Shown: piece after piece, positions 46,224 to 54,245 of the stretch
Layout: every line of letters starts with the position of its first letter
Position numbering within the stretch: position 1 is the first letter of the stretch
DNA from: Lentzea flava
GTDB taxonomy: Bacteria > Actinomycetota > Actinomycetes > Mycobacteriales > Pseudonocardiaceae
Direction of reading: 5' to 3'
NCBI RefSeq assembly: GCF_014648475.1
Contig: NZ_BMRE01000003.1
Location: forward strand, 248,001-312,000
Length of the DNA stretch: 64,000 nt
Notes under the pieces: generated by a model
The model's database searches: none
What the model saw: the letters and a program-made list of their open reading frames with translations, nothing else
What the model was told of the DNA's origin: nothing
Program-made: the position numbers and the translations under genes

Positions 46224-47749
46224 GACGCCACCTCCTCGGGAACCGGGTCGCCCGCGATCAGCTCGACGACCTCGTCGATGGTCGAGCCGCCGTCCAGTTC
46301 TGCGATCTTGTGCCGATCCCTCAGCACCACGATCCGGTCGGCGATGCGCACGACCTCCTCCAACTCCGCCGAGATGAACAGCACCGCCGTGCCCTCGGCG
46401 GCGAGAGTGGTGACGAGCTGCTGGATCTGCGCCTTCGCGCCGATGTCGATGCCGCGCGTCGGCTCGTCGAGGATCAGCAGCCGCGGTTCGGTGACGAGCC
46501 AGCGGGCCAGCAGCACCTTCTGCTGGTTGCCGCCGGACAACGTGCGCACCAGCGCGTCCGGGTTGGCCGGCCGGATGTCCAGCGCGGTCAGGTACTTCTC
46601 GACGAGGGAGTCCTTGACCTTGCGCGACACCGGACGGCTCCACCCGCGCGCCGCCTGCATCGCGAGCACCAGGTTGTCGCGGATCGAGAGGTCCGCGACG
46701 AGGCCTTCGCCCTTGCGGTCCTCCGAGCAGAACGCGATCCCGGCGGCGATCGCCGACCGCGGTCCGCGCAGGTGCAGCGGCGTGCCGTCGACGATCAGCC
46801 TGCCGGAGTCGGCGCGGTCGGCGCCGAACAGCAGCCGAGCGAGTTCGGTGCGGCCGGAACCCAGCAGACCCGCCAGGCCGACCACCTCGCCCGCGCGGAT
46901 GTCGAGGTCGAACGGGGCGATCGCGCCGCGGCGGCCGAGGCCCTCCGCGCGCACGAGCACGGGACCGGACACGGAGTGGCGTTCACTCGCGTCCTCGATG
47001 GCCTCCAGTGCGCCGAGCTCGCGGCCGATCATCTTCGAGATCAGGTCGCGGCGGTCCAGTTCGGACGTGAGGTGCTCGCCGACCAGGGTTCCGTTGCGCA
47101 GCACCGTCATCCGGTCGGAGATCTCGTAGACCTGGTCGAGGAAGTGCGACACGAACAGGATCGCCACGCCCTCGTCGCGCAGCACGCGCATGATCCGGAA
47201 CAGCTCGGCGACCTCACCGGCGTCCAGGCTGGACGTCGGCTCGTCGAGCACGAGCACCCGGCAGTCGACCGCGATGGCGCGGGCGATCGCGACGAGCTGC
47301 TGCACGGCGATGGGATGCGTCTCCAGCACGGACGCGGGGTCGATGTGCACGCCGATGCGCGCCAGCACCTCCGCGGCCCGCTTGCGCATCGCCGGGAAGT
47401 CGATGCCGCCGAACCTGCGAGGTTCACGGCCCAGCAGGATGTTCTCCGCGACCGTGAGGTTCGCGCAGAGGTTGACCTCCTGGTAGACCGTGCTGATCCC
47501 GGCCTGTTGCGCCTGGCCGGGGGAGGAGAACGCGACGGACTCACCCGCCAGCAGCACTGAGCCGCTGTCCGGGGTGTGCACGCCCGTCAGCGTCTTGATC
47601 AGGGTGGACTTGCCGGCGCCGTTCTCGCCCATCAGAGCGTGCACTTCGCCGGGGAACAGCCGGAAGTCGACGTCCTGCAACGCCTTCACGCCAGGAAACG
47701 CGAGGCTGATGCCCCGCATTTCGACAACCGGCGGCGGTGACTCTGTCAT
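46220..47749 (-). CDS. Sugar ABC importer ATPase, two ABC domains (YtfR/AraG-type)
   Basis: A 509-residue protein with duplicated ABC domains. The first has Walker A GENGAGKSTLIKTLTGV, a divergent signature region and Walker B RVLVLDEPTSSLD. The second has GLLGSGRTELARLLFGA in place of a strict Walker A, the signature TLSGGNQQKVLLARWLV and LLILDEPTRGIDIG. This is the usual pattern of monosaccharide ATPases (AraG, RbsA). ATG start at 47747-47749. The gap of 82 bases to the binding protein gene holds a stem-loop that may reduce transcription of this gene relative to the binding protein. Confidence 0.92.
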   Translation of the reverse strand: MTESPPPVVEMRGISLAFPGVKALQDVDFRLFPGEVHALMGENGAGKSTLIKTLTGVHTPDSGSVLLAGESVAFSSPGQAQQAGISTVYQEVNLCANLTVAENILLGREPRRFGGIDFPAMRKRAAEVLARIGVHIDPASVLETHPIAVQQLVAIARAIAVDCRVLVLDEPTSSLDAGEVAELFRIMRVLRDEGVAILFVSHFLDQVYEISDRMTVLRNGTLVGEHLTSELDRRDLISKMIGRELGALEAIEDASERHSVSGPVLVRAEGLGRRGAIAPFDLDIRAGEVVGLAGLLGSGRTELARLLFGADRADSGRLIVDGTPLHLRGPRSAIAAGIAFCSEDRKGEGLVADLSIRDNLVLAMQAARGWSRPVSRKVKDSLVEKYLTALDIRPANPDALVRTLSGGNQQKVLLARWLVTEPRLLILDEPTRGIDIGAKAQIQQLVTTLAAEGTAVLFISAELEEVVRIADRIVVLRDRHKIAELDGGSTIDEVVELIAGDPVPEEVAS

Positions 47750-47772
47750 AGCGGGAGCCTTCGTCGCTGGGG

Positions 47773-47817
47773 TGCGGGACCCGCCGCCGGATGCGCGAGA
47801 GAACGGCGGGCCCCGCA
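47773..47817. terminator. Intercistronic stem-loop between binding-protein and ATPase genes
   Basis: An imperfect 14-base inverted repeat, 47773-47786 (TGCGGGACCCGCCG) with 47804-47817, one mismatch, 17-base loop. Such a structure after a solute-binding gene commonly attenuates or protects the upstream message so that the binding protein is made in excess. Confidence 0.6.
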
Positions 47818-47831
47818 GTCAGTGGGTGAGA

Positions 47832-48812
47832 TCAGTACTGGCGCTGGGGGAGCGCGGCCTTCGCCTGCTCCTGCGTGAACGTGCCCTCGACGGTCACGAC
47901 CCTCGCCGGCACCTCCTCGCCCTTGACGACCTTCTTCGCCAGCTCCATCAACTGCTTGCCCAGCAACGGGTTGCACTCGACGATGAAGTTGATCTCGCCG
48001 TTGGCCAGTGCGGTCATGCCGTCCTTCACCGCGTCCACGGTGATGATCTTGATGTCCTTGCCGGGCACCTTGCCGGCCGCCTTGATCGCCTCGATCGCGC
48101 CCAGGCCCATGTCGTCGTTGTGCGCGTAGACGACGTCGATCTTCGGCTGGGACTTGAGGAAGGCCTCCATGACCTGCTTGCCGCCGGAGCGGGTGAAGTC
48201 ACCGGTCTGCGAGGCCACGACCTTGATGTCGGGCTTGGCGGCGATCTTCTCCTCGAAGCCCTTCTTGCGGTCGATCGCGGGCGCGGCACCGGTGGTGCCC
48301 TGCAGCTCGACGACGTTCGTCGGGCCGTTGACGTTCTGGACCAGCCAGTCGCCGGCCTTGCGGCCCTCCTCGACGAAGTCCGAGCCGAGGAACGTCTTGT
48401 ACAGCGACGTGTCGTCCGAGTCGATCGCGCGGTCGGTGAGGATCACCGGGATGTTGGCGCGCTTGGCCTCCAGCAGGACGGTGTCCCAGCCGGTCTCGAC
48501 GACCGGGCTGAACGCGATCACGTCGACCTTCTGCTGGATGTAGGACCTGATGGCCTTGATCTGGTTCTCCTGCTTCTGCTGAGCGTCGGAGAACTTCAGG
48601 TCGATCCCGGCGGCCTTGGCCTCGTCCTGGATCGACTTGGTGTTCGCGGTGCGCCAGCCGCTCTCGGCGCCCACCTGGGCGAAGCCCATCGTGATGGTGT
48701 CGCCGGACGAGCCGTTGCCGGTGCCGGAGCCGGCACCGCCAGAACCAGAGCCGCACGCTGCCAGCGCGCACAGCGCGATCACGCTGGCGGCTGTCGTGAT
48801 CTTCTTCAGCAC
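47832..48812 (-). CDS. Sugar-binding lipoprotein of the ABC importer (YtfQ-type)
   Basis: A 326-residue type 1 periplasmic-binding protein. Signal MLKKITTAASVIALCALAAC with lipid Cys20, then a Ser/Gly linker. The start (TIMGFAQVGAESGWRTANTK, read here as TITMGFAQVGAESGWR) and DVIAFSPVVETGWDTVL, VYAHNDDMGLGAIEAIKAAG, TVDAVKDGMTALANGEINF are very like YtfQ, the galactofuranose-binding protein, whose pocket includes such ESGWR and ETGWD elements. Gene order with GH51 and ara genes suggests L-arabinofuranose as ligand. The GTG start is at 48810-48812. The promoter region carries an operator shared in type with the ara genes. Confidence 0.88.
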   Translation of the reverse strand: MLKKITTAASVIALCALAACGSGSGGAGSGTGNGSSGDTITMGFAQVGAESGWRTANTKSIQDEAKAAGIDLKFSDAQQKQENQIKAIRSYIQQKVDVIAFSPVVETGWDTVLLEAKRANIPVILTDRAIDSDDTSLYKTFLGSDFVEEGRKAGDWLVQNVNGPTNVVELQGTTGAAPAIDRKKGFEEKIAAKPDIKVVASQTGDFTRSGGKQVMEAFLKSQPKIDVVYAHNDDMGLGAIEAIKAAGKVPGKDIKIITVDAVKDGMTALANGEINFIVECNPLLGKQLMELAKKVVKGEEVPARVVTVEGTFTQEQAKAALPQRQY

Positions 48813-48882
48813 AGGGATTCCTCCGAGGTGACTACGGTGTCGCGGAGCCCGGCCGCGTGTCCGCGGCTGTCAGGTGGACAAC

Positions 48883-48896
48883 AGTGAACGCTCACA
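48883..48896 (-). promoter_or_regulatory. LacI-type operator before the sugar importer operon
   Basis: AGTGAACGCTCACA is one of six sites of the TGTKAGCGMTMACA kind in this half of the window. On the minus strand a TTGACG lies at 48904-48909, so the operator would fall in the spacer or -10 region of the importer promoter. Confidence 0.65.
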
Positions 48897-48936
48897 TCCG
48901 TCTCGTCAAGCGTTTGACCATAACGACTTGTCACCG

Positions 48937-48965
48937 TTGACCGGCGCGAGGCCCAGCCGTATGTT
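48937..48965 (+). promoter_or_regulatory. Promoter of the GH51-GH43 operon
   Basis: TTGACC (48937-48942) and TATGTT (48960-48965) are 17 bases apart. The operator at 48962-48975 overlaps the -10 box, giving a simple repression geometry. Confidence 0.65.
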
Positions 48966-48975
48966 AGCGCTCACT
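48962..48975 (+). promoter_or_regulatory. LacI-type operator before the GH51 gene
   Basis: TGTTAGCGCTCACT. It overlaps the -10 of the GH51 promoter and is about 66 bases from the divergent importer operator, so a looped complex controlling both directions is possible. Confidence 0.7.
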
Positions 48976-49012
48976 TTTGTACTGAACTTCCAACGTCGGG
49001 AGCTCAAACCCC

Positions 49013-51490
49013 ATGTCCCCCAGGCACGTTCTGCTGTCCGCCGCTCTGGCGGCCTCCCTGCTGGCAGTCGTCCCCGGTTCGGGAACCGCGGCTGAAACGG
49101 ACTACACGCTCAAGGTCGACACCTCGAAAAAGGGCGCGTCGATCGACGACACCATGTACGGCGTCTTCTTCGAGGACATCAACCGGGCGGCTGACGGCGG
49201 CCTGTACGCCGAGCTGGTGCAGAACCGCTCGTTCGAGTACGACCAGGCCGACAACGCGTCGTACAACGGCCTGACCTCGTGGGCACCACACAGCGGCACC
49301 GTAGACGTGGCCGACGACGACGGCCGGATGAACGAGCGCAACCGGCGCTACCTCAAGCTCGGCCTGCCCGCCGGTGTCATCAATTCGGGTTACAACAGCG
49401 GTATCGCGGTCCAGGAGGGCCAGCGCTACGACTTCTCCGTCTGGGCCCGCACCGACCAGGCCGCCACGCCGGTGACCGCGACCATCACCGATCCGGCCGG
49501 CAACCCTCTGGGTGACCCGGTGAAGATCCAGGTCAAGGGCGACGGCTGGACCCGCTACACCGGCACGGTCCGCGCGAAGAAGTCGACGACGACCGGCAGG
49601 CTGCTCGTCACCGGCGGCGGCACCGGCACCCTGCGCCTCGACATGGTCTCGCTGATGCCGCAGGACACCTTCAAGGGCCACGGCCTGCGCCGCGACCTCG
49701 CCGAGAAGATCGCCGCGCTCAAGCCCGGCTTCGTCCGCTTCCCCGGCGGCTGCCTGGTCAACACCGGCAGCCACTACGGCTACGACGCGCCGAACTACGA
49801 GCGCCGCCGTTCGTACCAGTGGAAGGACACGATCGGTCCAGTCGAACAGCGCGCCACGAACTGGAACTTCTGGGGCTACAACCAGTCCTACGGCCTCGGC
49901 TACTACGAGTACTTCCAGTTCAGCGAGGACATCGGCGCGATGCCGCTGCCGGTCGTGCCCGCGCTGGTCACCGGCTGCGGCCAGAACCGCGCCACGGACG
50001 ACCCCGCGTTGCTGCAGCGGCACGTCCAGGACACGCTCGACCTGATCGAGTTCGCCAACGGTCCCGCCGACTCCACCTGGGGCCGCAAGCGCGCCGAGAT
50101 GGGGCATCCCAAGCCGTTCAAGCTCACCCACCTCTCGGTCGGCAACGAGGAGAACCTGCCGGACGAGTTCTTCGCGCGCTTCACCGAGTTCCGCAAGGCG
50201 ATCAACGCGAAGTACCCGGACATCACCGTCATCAGCAACTCCGGCCCCGACGACACGGGCGGCACGTTCGACCGTCTGTGGCAGCTCAACAAGCAGGCCG
50301 GCGTGAAGATGGTCGACGAGCACTACTACAACAGCCCGTCGTGGTTCCTGGAGAACAACAACCGTTACGACTCCTACGACCGCAACGGCCCCAAGGTGTT
50401 CCTCGGTGAGTACGCGTCCCTGGACAACAAGTACTTCAACGCGCTGGCCGAAGCCGCGTACATGACCGGGCTCGAACGCAACGCCGACGTCGTGAAGCTG
50501 GCCTCGTACGCGCCGCTGCTGTCCAACGAGGACTACGTGCAGTGGAAGCCGGACATGATCTGGTTCAACAACCACGCGTCGTGGGGCTCGGCGAGCTACG
50601 AGACGCAGAAGCTGTTCATGAACAACGTCGGTGACGAGGTCGTGCCCAGCACCGCGTCGGCCACGCCCTCCACCCAGGCACCGATCACGGGCGCGATCGG
50701 CCTCTCCACCTGGGCGACGGCCGCCACCTACGACGACGTGCGCGTCACCAGCGCATCCGGCCAGCAGCTGTTCAGCGACGACTTCTCCGGCACCGACGCC
50801 AAGTGGACGAAGACCGGCAAGGGCAACTGGAACGTCGTCAACGGTGCCTACGTGCAGTCCGACGCGGCCGCCGAGGACACGCTCGTCACCGCGGGCGACA
50901 GGAACTGGCACGACTACACGCTGAACCTCAAGGCCACCAAGCAGGCCGGCCGCGAGGGCTTCCTCGTCGCGTTCGGCGTGCGGGACACCGGCAACTTCTA
51001 CTGGTGGAACCTCGGCGGCTGGAACAACACCCAGTCCGCGGTGGAGAAGGCCGTCGGCGGTGGCAAGAGCACGCTGCTGAGCAACGGCACCCGCATCGAG
51101 ACCGGCCGCACCTACGACGTGCGGGTCGAGGTGCGCGGACGGCACGTCGAGCTGTTCCTCGACGGCATCAAGTGGGGCGAGTTCACCGACGACAAGGTCG
51201 CGGAACCGTTCCGCCAGGTCGTCACCCGCGACCTCGCGACGGGCGAGCTGATCGTCAAGGTCGTCAACGCCCAGGACGCCGCCGCCCGCACCAAGATCGA
51301 CCTCGGCGTGCCGGTGGCGTCGACCGCGAAGGTCACCGTCCTGCAGGGACGTCCCGACGACGTGAACACCGAGTTCGTCCAGCCCATCAGGCCGCGCACC
51401 CAGCAGATCAGCGTGCGCAGCTCGTTCACCCACACGTTCCCGCCGAACTCCGTCACGGTCTTCCGGGTCAAGGACAGGAGCCGCAAGTGA
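49013..51490 (+). CDS. Secreted GH51 alpha-L-arabinofuranosidase with C-terminal LamG-like domain
   Basis: An 825-residue secreted enzyme (signal MSPRHVLLSAALAASLLAVV, cleavage near GTAA). Residues 30-215 include a beta-rich carbohydrate-binding-like insert (ATITDPAGNPLGDPVKIQVK); the catalytic barrel follows with KPGFVRFPGGCLVNTG, acid/base Glu379 in SVGNEEN and nucleophile Glu466 in VFLGEYAS. Near residues 575-730 a LamG/CBM66-like domain is inserted (LFSDDFSGTDAKW, DTGNFYWWNLGGWNNTQ). The C-terminus closes the GH51 beta-sandwich. It removes arabinofuranosyl side chains from arabinan or arabinoxylan. GGGAGC precedes the ATG. Its last bases overlap the GH43 start (GTGA). Confidence 0.92.
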   Translation: MSPRHVLLSAALAASLLAVVPGSGTAAETDYTLKVDTSKKGASIDDTMYGVFFEDINRAADGGLYAELVQNRSFEYDQADNASYNGLTSWAPHSGTVDVADDDGRMNERNRRYLKLGLPAGVINSGYNSGIAVQEGQRYDFSVWARTDQAATPVTATITDPAGNPLGDPVKIQVKGDGWTRYTGTVRAKKSTTTGRLLVTGGGTGTLRLDMVSLMPQDTFKGHGLRRDLAEKIAALKPGFVRFPGGCLVNTGSHYGYDAPNYERRRSYQWKDTIGPVEQRATNWNFWGYNQSYGLGYYEYFQFSEDIGAMPLPVVPALVTGCGQNRATDDPALLQRHVQDTLDLIEFANGPADSTWGRKRAEMGHPKPFKLTHLSVGNEENLPDEFFARFTEFRKAINAKYPDITVISNSGPDDTGGTFDRLWQLNKQAGVKMVDEHYYNSPSWFLENNNRYDSYDRNGPKVFLGEYASLDNKYFNALAEAAYMTGLERNADVVKLASYAPLLSNEDYVQWKPDMIWFNNHASWGSASYETQKLFMNNVGDEVVPSTASATPSTQAPITGAIGLSTWATAATYDDVRVTSASGQQLFSDDFSGTDAKWTKTGKGNWNVVNGAYVQSDAAAEDTLVTAGDRNWHDYTLNLKATKQAGREGFLVAFGVRDTGNFYWWNLGGWNNTQSAVEKAVGGGKSTLLSNGTRIETGRTYDVRVEVRGRHVELFLDGIKWGEFTDDKVAEPFRQVVTRDLATGELIVKVVNAQDAAARTKIDLGVPVASTAKVTVLQGRPDDVNTEFVQPIRPRTQQISVRSSFTHTFPPNSVTVFRVKDRSRK

Positions 51491-52926
51491 TCGACCGCAG
51501 ATCCCTGCTGCTGGGCACCGGCGGTGTCCTCGCCGCCACCGGGACGCTGTCCCTCGCGGGCTCGGCGGCCGGTGCGGCCGCGCCGGAACCCGCCGCCGAG
51601 CTGCCCACCCGCAACCCGCTGGTCGAGCAGCGCGCCGACCCGTTCATCACGCCGCCCACCGACGGCATGTACTACCTGACCGGATCCGTGCCGGAGTACG
51701 ACCGGATCGTCGTGCGCGGCGCGTCCACGTTGGACGGTCTGAGCTCGGCGCGGGAGCGGACCATCTGGCGTCGCCCCGCGTCCGGCAAGATGGGCGGTTA
51801 CATCTGGGCTCCGGAACTGCACCGCATCGACGGCAAGTGGTACATCTACTTCGCCGCGGGGGACAAGGACGAACCGTTCCGCATCCGCACGTACGTCCTG
51901 GAGTCCCCGAACCCCGACCCGCGCGAGAGCGGCTGGGTGCTGCGCGGCCAGATGATCACCCATCTGGACACGTTCACACTGGACGCCACGACGTTCGCGC
52001 ACCGCGGCAAGCGCTACTTCCTGTGGGCGCAGAACGACCCGGCCGTCGGCTCCGGCACCAACCTCTACATCGCCGAGATGGCCTCGCCGCTGGCGCTGAA
52101 GACCGCGCCCGTGCGGATCGCGACGCCGACGCTGTCGTGGGAGGTGCAGGGGTTCCGGGTGAACGAGGGCCCCGCGGTGCTGATCCGCAACGGCCGCGTG
52201 TTCGTCACGTTCTCCGCGAGCGCCACCGACGCCCGCTACTGCATGGGCCTGTTGACCGCCGACGAGAACGCGAACCTGCTCGACGCGCGGTCGTGGACGA
52301 AGTCGCCGCAGCCGATCTTCGCCACCCACGCGCCGACGTCGCAGTACGGGCCGGGGCACAACTCGTTCACCACGGTCGGCGACATGGACGTGCTGGTCTA
52401 CCACGCCCGCGACTACCGCGACATCAACGGTGACCCCCTGTTCGACCCGAACCGGCACACCCGCGTGCAGCGGCTGCACTGGAACGACGACGGCACGCCG
52501 AGCTTCGGCGTCCCCGTCGGCGAGGGTGGCCCGATCTCGCGCCTGACCACTCTGGACGGGCTGCACGTGCGGCACTACGAGTACCGGCTGCGGGTCGACG
52601 GCAACGTCCGCGAGCTGGCCGACTCGCAGTTCCGGTTCGTGCCGGGCTTCCTCGGCACCGGCACGGTCGCCCTGCAGTCGGTCAACTTCCCCGACCGGTA
52701 CGTGCGGGTGGACGGTGACGTCGTCCGCATCGACCCGTTCGAGGACTCCGACGCCTACGGCCGGGCGGCGAGTTTCCGGCGCGTTCCCGGCCTCGCCGAC
52801 GGCAAGGCGATTTCGTTGAATGTTGGAGCAGATTCTTATCTCATTCACGATCGGGGCAGACTGGTGGCCGGCAGACCCGGTACCGACCGCGACGCGCGCC
52901 GACGTGCGACGTTCCGGCTCGAATAA
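51487..52926 (+). CDS. Secreted GH43 arabinan-degrading enzyme with AbfB (CBM42-like) domain
   Basis: A 479-residue enzyme. The GTG at 51487 overlaps the GH51 stop. The N-terminus IDRRSLLLGTGGVLAATGTL has a twin-arginine pair before a hydrophobic stretch, so Tat export is likely. The five-bladed propeller shows the general base in QRADPFIT, the pKa-tuning Asp/Glu region IWAPELHRIDGKWYIYFAAG, and the acid Glu in FRVNEGPAVL. Residues from about 365 form an AbfB domain (VALQSVNFPDRYVRVDGDVV, YLIHDRGRLVAG). It probably acts as an exo-arabinanase or arabinofuranosidase with GH51. Confidence 0.88.
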   Translation: MIDRRSLLLGTGGVLAATGTLSLAGSAAGAAAPEPAAELPTRNPLVEQRADPFITPPTDGMYYLTGSVPEYDRIVVRGASTLDGLSSARERTIWRRPASGKMGGYIWAPELHRIDGKWYIYFAAGDKDEPFRIRTYVLESPNPDPRESGWVLRGQMITHLDTFTLDATTFAHRGKRYFLWAQNDPAVGSGTNLYIAEMASPLALKTAPVRIATPTLSWEVQGFRVNEGPAVLIRNGRVFVTFSASATDARYCMGLLTADENANLLDARSWTKSPQPIFATHAPTSQYGPGHNSFTTVGDMDVLVYHARDYRDINGDPLFDPNRHTRVQRLHWNDDGTPSFGVPVGEGGPISRLTTLDGLHVRHYEYRLRVDGNVRELADSQFRFVPGFLGTGTVALQSVNFPDRYVRVDGDVVRIDPFEDSDAYGRAASFRRVPGLADGKAISLNVGADSYLIHDRGRLVAGRPGTDRDARRRATFRLE

Positions 52927-52962
52927 GGGTCACAATGGGCGTGCAGAACCAAGGCTGACGGG

Positions 52963-52976
52963 TGTTATCGCTAACA
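52963..52976 (+). promoter_or_regulatory. LacI-type operator before the repressor gene
   Basis: TGTTATCGCTAACA is the exact reverse complement of the operator before araB. It is 33 bases upstream of the repressor start, so autoregulation is likely. Confidence 0.75.
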
Positions 52977-53009
52977 TCATCGGTCTAGACCAAGGATCGG
53001 AGATTGTTC

Positions 53010-54023
53010 GTGGACCAGAAGACCACGCGTGACCCCGCGATGACCGACGTCGCCCGCCTCGCCGGGGTGTCGCACCAGACGGTCTCGCGCGTCCTCAACG
53101 ATCACCCGAACGTCCGCGAGCAGACCCGTCTGCGGGTGCGCGCCGCCATCAAGGAGCTGGGCTACCGGCCCAACCGGGCGGCTCGTGCGCTGGTCACGGG
53201 CAAGACGCAGCTGATCGGCGTGGTGGCGCAGAACTCGACGCTGTACGGCCCGGCCTCGCTGCTGTCCGCCTTCGAGGAGGCGGCGGGCGAGGCCGGGTTC
53301 GCGGTCAGCGTCGGCAGGGTCAAGGTGCTCGACCGTGAGTCGATAGCGGCCGCCGTCGAACGCCACCGCGACCAGCGGGTGGCGGGCATCGTGGTCATCG
53401 CGCCGAACTCGTCCGCGGCCGACGCGCTCGCGGACGTGCCCGCCGACCTGCCGCTGGTCACGGTGGACGGCGACCCGGACCGTCCGACGCCACTGGTCAC
53501 AGTGGACCAGGGCGTCGGCGCGTACGACGCCACCACGCACCTCCTGCAGGCGGGGCACGAGACGGTGTGGCACGTCTCCGGCCCGACCGACTGGTTCGAC
53601 GCGGCCGGTCGCGTGCAGGGCTGGCGCCGGGCGCTGGAGATGCACAACGCGGAGGTGCCGCCCGTCATGGCGGCGGACTGGAGTGCCGCCTCCGGCTACA
53701 AGGCCGGGCAGATGCTGGCGCGGATGCCCGAGGTCACCGCGGTGTTCGCGTCGAACGACCACCTCGCGCTCGGCGTGCTGCGGGCGATGCACGAGCGCGG
53801 CAGGCGGGTGCCGCACGACGTGAGCGTCGTCGGGTTCGACGACGTGCCGGAGGCGGCGTACTTCATCCCTCCGCTCACGACGGTCCGGCCCGACTTCGCG
53901 GCGGTGGCGCGGGAGACGCTCGGCCTGCTGCTCGAGCAGGTGAGCGAGGGCGAGTCGGCGCAGTCGCGGCGGACCATCGCGCCGGTGCTCGTGCAGCGCG
54001 AGAGCGTGGCACCGCCGGCCTAG
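53010..54023 (+). CDS. LacI-family repressor of the arabinose regulon
   Basis: A 337-residue repressor. The GTG at 53010 is preferred over a TTG at 53004 because GGAG at 52999-53002 has good spacing to it. The N-terminal helix-turn-helix reads MTDVARLAGVSHQTVSRVLN, then the hinge ELGYRPNRAARALVTGKT. The core is a periplasmic-binding fold (LIGVVAQNSTLYGPASLLSA, VIAPNSSAADALA, VFASNDHLALGVLRAM). It lies between GH43 and araB and is itself preceded by a copy of the operator. The inducer is probably arabinose or an arabino-oligosaccharide. Loss of the regulator should raise all six units. Confidence 0.88.
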   Translation: MDQKTTRDPAMTDVARLAGVSHQTVSRVLNDHPNVREQTRLRVRAAIKELGYRPNRAARALVTGKTQLIGVVAQNSTLYGPASLLSAFEEAAGEAGFAVSVGRVKVLDRESIAAAVERHRDQRVAGIVVIAPNSSAADALADVPADLPLVTVDGDPDRPTPLVTVDQGVGAYDATTHLLQAGHETVWHVSGPTDWFDAAGRVQGWRRALEMHNAEVPPVMAADWSAASGYKAGQMLARMPEVTAVFASNDHLALGVLRAMHERGRRVPHDVSVVGFDDVPEAAYFIPPLTTVRPDFAAVARETLGLLLEQVSEGESAQSRRTIAPVLVQRESVAPPA

Positions 54024-54056
54024 GCGTTCCGCCGCAAGTCCCCTGCGCACCCCCGG

Positions 54057-54115
54057 CTCGCGATGAAGGGCTCCTTCATCCACTCCAGGTGGATGAAGGA
54101 GCCCTTCATCGCGAG
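54057..54115. repeat. Nested palindrome of 27-base arms, GATGAAGG element
   Basis: Two perfectly complementary 27-base arms, 54057-54083 and 54089-54115, flank the loop TCCAG. Each arm contains GATGAAGG-GCT-CCTTCATC or its complement, a palindrome by itself. The element lies 33 bases after the repressor stop. It could work as a strong terminator; as a second, shortened copy is found at 41459, it may also be a dispersed repeat. Confidence 0.85.
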
Positions 54116-54210
54116 CGTTGCCGGCCTCACCGGTCGGGGGCCTTTGTCGTGCGTTCACTCTCTTGCACATACCGGTTCTATCAAGGCTTTCACGTCTCCC
54201 CGATCGCATC

Positions 54211-54239
54211 TTGACGCGCCGAATGTTAGCGATAACACT
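54211..54239 (+). promoter_or_regulatory. Probable araB promoter with operator overlapping -10
   Basis: TTGACG at 54211-54216 and a -10 around TAACAC/AACACT at 54233-54239 place the start of transcription near 54246, which is the GTG of araB. The operator lies between. No Shine-Dalgarno sequence precedes the GTG, so a leaderless mRNA is inferred. Confidence 0.5.
54224..54237 (+). promoter_or_regulatory. LacI-type operator before araB
   Basis: TGTTAGCGATAACA, the best copy of the motif and the reverse complement of the repressor-gene operator. It overlaps the probable -10 and ends 8 bases before the araB start. Confidence 0.8.
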
Positions 54240-54245
54240 CAGCTC

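Noticed and set aside
54057..54115. CRISPR repeat
   Set aside because: There is only one full copy and no spacer pattern; the symmetric arms define a hairpin element.
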